Assembly: GCF_000497045.1 (NCBI RefSeq)
Contig: NW_015961950.1
Location: 62,001 to 126,000 of the forward strand
Direction: 5' to 3'
DNA from: Kalmanozyma brasiliensis GHG001
Lineage: Eukaryota; Basidiomycota; Ustilaginomycetes; Ustilaginales
Length of the DNA stretch: 64,000 bases
The position numbers were made by a program, and so were the translations under genes. Under the pieces are notes generated by a model. The model searched no databases and had not been told where the DNA came from. It saw nothing but the letters and a program-made list of their open reading frames with translations. Shown here piece by piece: positions 46,427 through 54,604 of the stretch (the first letter of the stretch is position 1; each line of letters starts with the position of its first letter).

Positions 46427-49400
46427 ATGGCAGCACCAGCCAACACTGACGCGCTCGGTCTGCTGAGCGCCGCTCTCAACTCGTCCAACAAGCAAGACGA
46501 GGCCCGTCATCTCGACGAACTCTACCACCTTCTCAAAGTCCAGCCAGGCAACATACCCATCTTGTTGCCATCCCTTATATCTCTCCTACCAAAAGCAAGC
46601 ACATCATTGCGAACATGGATCGCACAGGTCATGGATCTCGCCTTCTGTCGGCCCGCCCTGTCCCAAGACACAAAAGCCACTCTCGCCGTACATGCACCAG
46701 AGGCAATACTCTTGCTCATCAAGGATCGAGACCCGCGTCTCGCAAAGATCGCGGCGCAGTGCTTCGCAAGCATGTATCCCGTGCTCTTTCGCCTCGTATG
46801 CAACGATCGTACAAAGTCCAACCTCTGGCAAACGGTCCAGGCCATCAAGGCCCAGGTCATTCACCTCTTCGACAATGGTAGTCAAGGTGCCAAGCTCGCC
46901 GTCATTAAGTGCTACCAGCGCATCGTACAGGTCCAGTCGCGAGGCTCCTCCGACCCTCGTGCTCAGCTCAAGAATGATGTCAGTCTCAGCGCCGTCCCTT
47001 CATCGCATCCTTTCCTCAATGTCACCAACCTCGACGAAGAAGGCAACCGACTCTTCGCTCAGGTCGTCACCTTGATCTTCACCAGCGACGTCACCGATCT
47101 CATCATGGCTTCCATCAACTCTCTCACCGTACTCGCCAAAGCTCGGCCGCAGCTCGGGTCGGTCATTCTCCGTGCCATGGCCACTTGGACTCCCGCCAGC
47201 CTCGGCAACCTCTCGCACACTCAGACGCGCAACGTGGAAAAGACGGTCCGCATCTTCTACCTTCACTTCCTCAAGAACAACATTGCAGGCGCAGAGACAA
47301 GTTCAATACAGAAGGCGCTCGAGGCTCAGCAGCGTCGCATGGAAGAAGCTGCCAAGGCCTATCAGCTGAAACAGGAGGCCGATGCCAAGCGCAAACGCGA
47401 GCAGATCGACGAGGAGCTCCAAGAAAGCAAGAAGATCAAGCTCGAGCACTCATCGCAAGCTCCTGCAGTGGCGGCGGCACAGGAGGGAGATCGTGCATCA
47501 GGAGAAGCTTTCCGAAATGCTTCCGTCAGAACCACCGGAGGTGTCGAGCGCAATCCTTTGGCCGCATTCGACGTCAAAACCTTGCCGATCCCGCTTGTCA
47601 TCGATCTCATCCTTGCCAATCTGCAGGCGCTTTCCGATCACGACCTTCATGCAGCCATCGCCAACATGCGTGCCAACCTTCCGCCAGACGCATTCGCATC
47701 GGGAGCACCCCAGCCATCAGCAGCGGCAGCATCGATGCCGCCACCGCCCCCAGGTCCGGCACCTGGTCCACCGCCACCACGGCCTCCAACTATGCCGAAC
47801 GTCAAGGCCGAGGGAAATGCAGGCGACGAGGACACGGTACAAGACCCGCTTCAGATGGACATGGCAGAGGAAGACCTCGAAGCGCTAGAAGCCAGCGGCC
47901 GAGAAAGGGACGCTCGCCGCGCTCAGGAAGAAGAGGAAGAGGAGGAGGAAGAGCTCTCGTTGGCCGTCATCGAGAACTTTGCCCTCGCACCGCCCGAGTA
48001 TCTGTCCGTCGGCGAATCCGACTCGGTCATCAAGGACACGATCGCGAGGATATGCGAGCTCGGCTCCTCGACGGCCGTCGACACCGTCCAGCCAGAATCG
48101 GGCCCGCAGGCGCTTTGGTCTTCTCTGGTCATCCGTCTCGCGACACGCGGATTTGCCGAACCGCCTTTTGATCCTGAGGCGTCGTCCGCTCAGCCCGAAA
48201 CCAAGCTTGTTGGCGGCGTCGAGCCGACACGCACGCTTTCCACGCAGGCCGACATCATCCGCGCGTTGATGCTTGAGTTCGTCAAGGCCGACTTTGCTCG
48301 CCGAACCCGATTCGCAGTGACGTGGATGGCGGAAGAGTGGTTTTGCGACCGAGTGCGCCGAAAGCAGGCCGCAGCAGCCGAGATCACGAGCACGGATCAG
48401 TACCCGCTCTGGCTCGAGAAGCTAGTGCAGGCCTGGGTTCCCAGCATCGACGCCAAAGATCGCTCACTTGCCAAGTTCCTAGCTGATCTGCCCGAGATCC
48501 CGCCCGCCGTGCTCGACCTGGTCGCAGCACTCAGCAAGGACAAGAGCAAGATGGTCGCGGGCATGTCGACGTTGCAGGACATCTGCATTTCGCGGCCAGC
48601 GCTTCGAGACCAGTCGGCGGACAAGCTGCTGCAGCTGACGAGGACGAGCGAACGAAGCACGCGCGCCAGAGCCATCATTGCCATCAAGCAGTGTGCCGTC
48701 TCGAACAGCTCCCTCGAAGCTACCATCCTAGCCTTTGCACGAAGCAACCTCGACATTCTCATCGAGACTCCGGAGCCGCAGGAAGCGCCTGCAGAGGACC
48801 AGACAGCCGCAGCAGCTGCAGAGGCGAATGGCGACGCACCTGCTGCCAATGGCGCGAACGGCTCCGCCAAGGCAGACCCTGACGCTACGGGCACACCCAC
48901 ACAAGAAGACGAAGAGGCAGAAGAAGACCGGCCAGAGTCAACGCACCCACACGACGGCGAAGACGTGCTCCGCTTTGTCGAGCTTCCCTTCTCGCTGTGC
49001 ACTAAAATCCCCGACATGCTCGACGAGATCTTCCAGACCTACCCGCGCACGCCTAAATTCGTGCAGACTGCCATCGAGACGCACATTGTGAACCTCATCC
49101 GTGCGCTCGGCCCGAACCACCCGCGCCTGCTGACGCTGCTGCGCAACTTTCCAGACGGTGCCGACTCGCTCGCGCTGTGCATTCTCAAGACGCTCACCGA
49201 GAAGTCTCGCTCGCCTGCACTGGTCGACCTGGTTAAGGAGCTCGTCGACACGCGCGATGTGGACCCACGCTTCCTCGTCCCCATCATGGCCGACCTGGAC
49301 AAGTCCGAGATCATGAAGCGACTTCCGCGTGTAGTCACCATTCTCGCCTCACGCGCACCCGAAGATCGGGCGCTGATCAAGTCGGTCTTCCAATCCATCG

Positions 49401-50002
49401 TCGTGCCACCACCCCAAGGTTTCGGATCGGTCTCTTCGAATCTGCCCCGTCTGCGCCAAACGGAGCTGCTGACGCCTGTCGAGCTGATGGGCCTTCTTCA
49501 CCACGCGGAGCGCGAGATCGGACTCAAATCCACCGTCGCCGCCATCCAGATCTGCTTCAGCATGACGGACGTCTACCGCTCCGAGGTGCTCGCCGCTGTG
49601 CTCAACCAGATTGCGGAGGACCCCGCCCTACCCATGCTCTTCATGCGCACAGTCATCATGGCGGTCTCGACATACAAGTCGCTCAGTGGCTATGTGGCAC
49701 GCAACTTGTTGTCAAGATTGATTACGAAAAAGATCTGGCAGAACGCGCCGCTGTGGGATGGATTTATTCTGTGCGCCAAGCAGACGGCGCCGAGCAGCTT
49801 TGGTGCGCTGATTCAGTTGCCCAAGGAGCAGCTGAGGGAGGTTGTAGGAAGGCAGCCGGAGTTGCGAACGGGGTTGGTGGAATATTTGACGGGTAAAGCG
49901 GGTGGGAACAGGGCTAGGTTGGCCACGTTTATGGATATGCTCGGGCCTGAGCCTGGGACGGAGGGGCACGAATCGGTCAACGGTGCTACCGCAAGTAGTT
50001 GA
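46427..50002 (+). CDS. PTA1: Symplekin/Pta1, mRNA 3'-end processing scaffold
   Basis: A 1191-residue HEAT-repeat protein, the scaffold of the cleavage and polyadenylation factor, holding the Ssu72 phosphatase and the endonuclease module in the nucleus. The frame opens at a TTG at 46376; the first ATG is at 46427. The N-terminal HEAT region (about 1-320) contains LDELYHLLKVQPGNIPILLPSL, SLRTWIAQVMDLAF and SNLWQTVQAIKAQVIHLFDNGSQGAKLAVIKCYQRIV, the symplekin/Pta1 N-domain. The middle has a coiled coil with basic patches, a poly-Pro segment near 440 and an acidic run near 505-525. The C-terminal symplekin domain starts near 1014 (LLTPVELMGLLHHAEREIGLK) and includes LPMLFMRTVIMAVSTYKSL and RLITKKIWQNAPLWDGFI. 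Single exon. It converges on the kinase-like gene. Confidence 0.93.
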   Translation: MAAPANTDALGLLSAALNSSNKQDEARHLDELYHLLKVQPGNIPILLPSLISLLPKASTSLRTWIAQVMDLAFCRPALSQDTKATLAVHAPEAILLLIKDRDPRLAKIAAQCFASMYPVLFRLVCNDRTKSNLWQTVQAIKAQVIHLFDNGSQGAKLAVIKCYQRIVQVQSRGSSDPRAQLKNDVSLSAVPSSHPFLNVTNLDEEGNRLFAQVVTLIFTSDVTDLIMASINSLTVLAKARPQLGSVILRAMATWTPASLGNLSHTQTRNVEKTVRIFYLHFLKNNIAGAETSSIQKALEAQQRRMEEAAKAYQLKQEADAKRKREQIDEELQESKKIKLEHSSQAPAVAAAQEGDRASGEAFRNASVRTTGGVERNPLAAFDVKTLPIPLVIDLILANLQALSDHDLHAAIANMRANLPPDAFASGAPQPSAAAASMPPPPPGPAPGPPPPRPPTMPNVKAEGNAGDEDTVQDPLQMDMAEEDLEALEASGRERDARRAQEEEEEEEEELSLAVIENFALAPPEYLSVGESDSVIKDTIARICELGSSTAVDTVQPESGPQALWSSLVIRLATRGFAEPPFDPEASSAQPETKLVGGVEPTRTLSTQADIIRALMLEFVKADFARRTRFAVTWMAEEWFCDRVRRKQAAAAEITSTDQYPLWLEKLVQAWVPSIDAKDRSLAKFLADLPEIPPAVLDLVAALSKDKSKMVAGMSTLQDICISRPALRDQSADKLLQLTRTSERSTRARAIIAIKQCAVSNSSLEATILAFARSNLDILIETPEPQEAPAEDQTAAAAAEANGDAPAANGANGSAKADPDATGTPTQEDEEAEEDRPESTHPHDGEDVLRFVELPFSLCTKIPDMLDEIFQTYPRTPKFVQTAIETHIVNLIRALGPNHPRLLTLLRNFPDGADSLALCILKTLTEKSRSPALVDLVKELVDTRDVDPRFLVPIMADLDKSEIMKRLPRVVTILASRAPEDRALIKSVFQSIVVPPPQGFGSVSSNLPRLRQTELLTPVELMGLLHHAEREIGLKSTVAAIQICFSMTDVYRSEVLAAVLNQIAEDPALPMLFMRTVIMAVSTYKSLSGYVARNLLSRLITKKIWQNAPLWDGFILCAKQTAPSSFGALIQLPKEQLREVVGRQPELRTGLVEYLTGKAGGNRARLATFMDMLGPEPGTEGHESVNGATASS

Positions 50003-50177
50003 AGATTGAAATGTAGATCTGTCTACGGAAACGGCGTGCGATTCTGCTTCTGAAGGAGTGTGGATCGAGTGCGGACGTGACAGATAGGGTGTGAACAGAT
50101 GAGTCGCGACGGACAAACGGCACTGGCTTGTGCAGGTCAAGTGAGCTTGCACACTTGAGCCAAGAAGTGATGCTAGC

Positions 50178-50559
50178 TTACTTAATTTTGTCTTTGGGCT
50201 TGTCGTCGATCTTGTTTTCGACCCTGTCTTCGGTCTTGTCCTCGACCCTGACTTCTACCGTGCCTTCAACCGTGCTTTCGACCGTGCCATCGACCTTGCC
50301 TACGACCTTGTCTTCGAGCCTTCTGTTCGACCTTCTGTTCGACCTTCTGTTCGACCTTCTGTTCGCCCTTCTGTTCGACCTTCTGTTCGACCTTCTGTTC
50401 GACCTCGACTTCGACCTTGATTTGGACCTTCTCCTTGACCTTGTCTTTGACCTTGTCTTTGACCTTGTCTTTGACCTTGCCTTCGAACTGGTCTCCGGTC
50501 TTGTCTTCGACCTTGTCTTCGACCTTGTCTTCGACCTTGTCTTTCTCCTTCTCCTCGAC
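50178..50559 (-). repeat. 12-bp coding tandem repeat (VxxK tetrapeptides)
   Basis: Imperfect 12-bp units of the type GTCGAAGACAAG, GTCAAAGACAAG and GTCGAACAGAAG on the minus strand encode VEDK, VKDK and VEQK tetrapeptides at the C-terminus of the kinase-like protein. The pattern continues to 50178, beyond the stop codon at 50266, but in another frame after an extra base at 50318. Confidence 0.9.
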
Positions 50560-51612
50560 CTTCTCGCGCTTCTCAGCATCAAGCACAGCCAGGAGCTTTT
50601 TCCACTCCTCGTGGCTCGGGTAGCCGAGTTTCCGAGGGTAGGTGCCGCGGCCAAAATCGATGATGAAGACCGAACTGAGCTTGTCGCTCCAGAGGAGGTT
50701 GCGGTAGTGGAGCGAGTTCTGCTCGACGCCGAGGCGTGCAAGCGCAGATTCACACTCATCTGCCACGTCGTCCAGGTCGAGCTCGTCGTCGTTGCTGTCG
50801 GCGTTGACCTTGGAAAGCATCCGTTCGCGGATGGATGTATCGCGCAACTGTCCCCCGTGGTAGGACAGGAGCAGGAACGAGCTGGCATCGATGGGGTCGT
50901 CGTAGGACGTGTTGCCTTTGATATATCGGAAGGGGTAGCTCACCTCGTTGTCCTCTTCCTTGGATGCAATGACGCCGAAGGAGAGCGGAACGCGAATTTG
51001 CACGCCAGACGGGCCACCCGAGAGCTTGTCCGACGGCAGCGTGGCCAGAGCCGGGTAGAGCTTGTCGAACCCCTTGCCGCTCGTCATGACGCGATTCAGG
51101 ATGTAGTCGTAGATGGCCGATTCCTTTTCGAGCGAGTGGACGAGCGAGGATTCGACGCCTTTGGCTGCGAAGGCGTAGCCGGCCTCGGGGTGGACTACGC
51201 GGAACATCTGAGCGGTGCGTCCACGTGCTCCCAGAACAGGCTCCATCACATGCCAGATCTTGCCCGGACGCAGATGAGACGCGAGATCCTCGACCACTTG
51301 TTGGTACGTGATGGCGTGCTTGTCAACGCCCGACAGCCGGTCCTTCCGACCCGAGCCTAGCGATGTGTTATCGAGCTTCGTCTTGAGTTGCAGATGAAGT
51401 CGCACGTTGGGACAGTGGGCATCCATGGCAAGGTCGAAGCGGAGCGACGCGAGACACTGTTCGGAACAAAACGAGGTCGTCTTGAGCTCTGGATCGCGCC
51501 CAGCGTACAAACCGCGACCAAACGTATCGTCACCTGCGCTGACCGAGCTGTCGTTCGAAGCATCGCCCGAACCAACGTTGCTCGCCGAATCGCTCTGCGT
51601 CTCGAGCGTCAT
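50266..51612 (-). CDS. Protein-kinase-fold protein, probably catalytically impaired, with repetitive VxxK tail
   Basis: 448 residues from the first ATG at 51612; the frame opens further upstream at a TTG only. Kinase-like marks: Lys151 in YAFAAKGVESS with a following helix EKESAIYDYIL; a hinge-like FLLLSYHGGQL; the catalytic-loop region LGVEQNSLHYRNLLW (294-308); and IIDFGRG with Asp319 of DFG. In related fungal kinases the loop reads like GVxHxDxxxxNxLW; here the HxD positions are Gln298 and Ser300 while Asn305 and DFG remain, so a pseudokinase or non-protein kinase is likely (inference). Residues 352-448 are charged VEDK/VKDK/VEQK tetrapeptide repeats ending in an Arg/Gly-rich stretch, caused by a frame change within the repeats. 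No signal peptide. Function unknown. Confidence 0.7.
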   Translation of the reverse strand: MTLETQSDSASNVGSGDASNDSSVSAGDDTFGRGLYAGRDPELKTTSFCSEQCLASLRFDLAMDAHCPNVRLHLQLKTKLDNTSLGSGRKDRLSGVDKHAITYQQVVEDLASHLRPGKIWHVMEPVLGARGRTAQMFRVVHPEAGYAFAAKGVESSLVHSLEKESAIYDYILNRVMTSGKGFDKLYPALATLPSDKLSGGPSGVQIRVPLSFGVIASKEEDNEVSYPFRYIKGNTSYDDPIDASSFLLLSYHGGQLRDTSIRERMLSKVNADSNDDELDLDDVADECESALARLGVEQNSLHYRNLLWSDKLSSVFIIDFGRGTYPRKLGYPSHEEWKKLLAVLDAEKREKVEEKEKDKVEDKVEDKVEDKTGDQFEGKVKDKVKDKVKDKVKEKVQIKVEVEVEQKVEQKVEQKGEQKVEQKVEQKVEQKARRQGRRQGRWHGRKHG

Positions 51613-52081
51613 GTCTGAAGAGCGATGTATGACGAGATGAAATGGGCAGAGGTGGAAGACAAAGAAGGATGCAACCGAAGGAGTCGCTTCATCTTTAAGT
51701 AGACCAACTGAGCAACTCAGCGCAGCGCTTGATGAGGTGGGTCCGGTGGGTCCGGTGGGCCCAGCGTACAAAAAGAAGGCGCAGAATTGACCGACGAGCT
51801 CAGCTTTGCCGCAGCATCTGGTCACTTCGCATCGTTGCCTTCTTTTCTTTCCCTCATCGCTCAAACTAGAACGAAGTTCTCATGTAACAACGTCCGGAAC
51901 ATCTCCAATTTCAATCTAAGTTGCTCGTCCGTTTCATCGTTCCCATCGTATGTAGAGTCAGGGCACACATCACACAACATGTCGTACCGTGACAGATCTC
52001 TGCAATTGATATCATAGCAGACGTGAGGGGAATCATAGCGTTACAAAAGGATCTAGGGGCCTATTCCGAAGCCGACACAGC
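51613..52081. other. Intergenic: kinase-like gene promoter and OPT gene 3' flank
   Basis: 469 bp. Contains a 9-bp triplet repeat at 51736-51762. Otherwise no gene or RNA seen. Confidence 0.45.
51736..51762 (+). repeat. Three tandem 9-bp units
   Basis: GGTGGGTCC, GGTGGGTCC and GGTGGGCCC in direct succession, about 125 bp upstream of the kinase-like gene's ATG. In frame on the coding strand it would read GPT repeats, but no ATG precedes it. Confidence 0.85.
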
Positions 52082-54604
52082 CTAGTGGCCGTAGTAGGGC
52101 CTGAAGTCGGCAGGAGCGGGGGCGAAGGAGCCACCGTCCGGGAGCGACAGGTAGGGCGTGAGGTTGCCGTCGGCCGTGTTGTAAGGCGCGGTGTTGCCCC
52201 ACCAGCCGCTGGAGGCAAAGTCGGACTGCGAGCCCGAGGGGAAGATGAGGCAGAAGAAGATAACGACGGCCGAGATGGCTGTGCCCGTGTCGAGCGCGGC
52301 ACCAAGGACGTAGTTGTAGCGTGTCCACCAGCCGGTGCGGTACTTCTTGACGAGGTAGTTGAAGACGAAACCGCAGAGCGCCCAGGAGGTGAAGTTGATA
52401 CCCGTCGCAGGAGGCATGAGACCCGTACCAGTGAAGATGACGGGCGTGTTGACCTTGCGCAGGAACGAGCGGGGGAATCGCCTGGTGAGCGCCCAGATAA
52501 TGACGGGGAAGATGGCACCGACCATGAACATCCACAACAGCTTGCCGTACTGCTTGCCGGGCGAGAAGACGGCAGCGGGACCGATGAGACCCCAGATCTG
52601 CGAGGCAGTGCCGAAGACGAGCAGGTAGTTGCAGGTAAAGTTGTCGGCCGCCTCGGGGGTGCAGACGTTGTTGATGTTGGAGAAGACCCAGTTTTGGACA
52701 CCGATGACGACAAAAGACGAGACGATGATAGCGGAGCACTGGGCGACGAACATATCGCGGGGAGGGATCTTCATGTAGTGACCAAGCTTCATGTCGGCAG
52801 TGAAGGACAGACCCTGGTAGACAGCCATGTAACAGAAAACCTTGAACATCATCATGCCCGTAGCCGAACCAGGGTGCATGTAGCCGATGATGAACTCGGA
52901 GATGATGTTGAGACCGACCTCAACGTTGGAGATGGCGTAGACGATGCCCACGGGCAGCATGAAGAAGGCGCCGATGACAAGCGAGATGATGAAGGCCCAG
53001 ACGGGGAGGCCAGTGGCAAAGCCAGCAGTGCATCCAATACCCATGCCGAAGCAGATGAGGAAGAGGATGGTGTACCAGAGCTTGGGCACCTCTGGGTACT
53101 TCTGCATAAGTCGGGCGTGGACGTCGCGCTCCTCGTGAATCGAGGTGGTGAATTGCTTGTAGATCTGCTTGCCGTGGAAGAGAGCGACGTGGACAATGAC
53201 GGCCGTGATGGCGGCAAACGAGAGAGCAAACGAGACGGCGTAGGTGACCGAGAAGTACTGCTCAGAGTAGGCGTTGTAGCCGTCGGCGTAGAAGTGAAGC
53301 TTGTCGGGCGTGGTGACCTTGGCGGTCTTGAACCTGTTGCCAAATCGGTCGTAGACACCGCTGGTGGAGAAGGGCAAGTAGCCGAAGTTCCACACGTTCT
53401 TGTAGTAGAGGATGGGGGCGATGAAGCAGTAGCAGAACAAGAATCCACCAAGGACGTTGGCCTGGGCCCACCAGGGAGTGTAGATGGGGTTACCGTTGTA
53501 CGAGTACTGGTTCCAGTCAAAGGTGATGGGAATGAGACCAAGACCCTGCTGGGTGCCGAGCATCTGGTTGAGGGGAACGTTGTTGGGAGCGATGAGGCAG
53601 AACCAGTTGCCGACGGACATGAGGGCGAAGAGGTAGCCAGGGAGGAAGTAGAAGGAGAAGGCACCTGCGCAAGCGATCATAAAGAACTTGTATCGCGACA
53701 TGTGGTTCTCACCCGTGTCAACCTGTCGGTGAAGGGCGGTGAAGAGCGCCGTGTTACCGAGGTTGGTAGGCCAGATCATGGCAGCAGGCCAGACGAGCCA
53801 TCGACGGAAGAAACCGGCCATGGAGAAACCGATAAGCTGAGAGCTCAGCGTGAGGAGGATGATGTAGCCAAAGCCCCAGTCAAAGTGGTAGAAGATGTTC
53901 TGGACGGCAGAGACGTTGGTAGCGTACGCACGCTGGTATGTGACTATTGGAAGAAAACAAAAGTTGGGTTCAGGTCAGCTCAAGCGCCGGATACGACGAG
54001 GAAACAGGGAAGGAGAATGATACCAGCCATTCGCCATAACGGTTATAACGGTGTGTTCCTTGACGTTGAAGGGACCGGGGTTGAGGGTAAAGCTGCCGAG
54101 GGGAGTCTTGAAGACCTTGGAGGGGAGAACCTTGGCCATGATGACACCCATGGGGTATGCGAGCAGCTGGGCGACGAACGAGGTAATAGTGACGGTGGGG
54201 TATCGGTAGCTGAGGAGCTGGTTGACACCGGGGATGAGGATGGTGAAGAACATTCCCAAAACCCAGGTACGGAAGGTCATAACGGGCATTGTCGGATCGT
54301 CGACGTTGGAGACGGCGGCTCGCACTTCGGGGTAGGGCGAGTCCTCCTCGAGCTCCTCCTCGATCTGGACCTCGGCCTTGTAGTCGCCCTGCTCGATGAC
54401 GCGCTCTATAGCGTCAATCTTCTCCCCGGACATGTTAGGGTCGTTGATGCGGTGGTCGAGGAAGTCGGTCTTGAGGTTCTTCTCGACGTTGTGAAGCTCG
54501 GCGACGCCGGAGTTGTAACCCTCCTTGGATTCTTTGTCAGAGCTCTTCTCGGCGTCGGAAGAGACGTGGCTCGCAGTGCGAGCGAGGTCGATTTCGTTGA
54601 CCAT
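52082..54604 (-). CDS. OPT-family oligopeptide transporter (2 exons, putative GC-AG intron)
   Basis: Exons 54028..54604 and 52082..53943 (minus strand) encode 812 residues of a proton-coupled small-peptide transporter in the plasma membrane. The N-terminal 105 residues are hydrophilic and acidic; about 12-16 membrane segments follow. Family motifs: NPGPFNVKEHTVITVMAN at 175-192 (NPGPF-x-x-KEH) and KIPPR at 584-588, both diagnostic of OPT. The exon join that keeps the frame and gives MANVTYQRAYATNV requires an intron at 53944..54027 starting with GC (GCTGGT) and ending with TAG, with a CTGAC branch-like site. The nearest GT donor, four bases downstream, would shift the frame. Length is usual for Opt1/Isp4 proteins. 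Glutathione or small peptides are typical substrates. An 862-codon antisense frame over the gene is a codon-bias shadow. Confidence 0.92.

Noticed and set aside
50128..51360. 410-codon plus-strand frame with Leu/Phe/Asp repeats opposite the kinase-like gene
   Set aside because: The hydrophobic repeats are the reverse complement of the VEDK/VEQK coding units. The minus-strand frame carries the kinase motifs.
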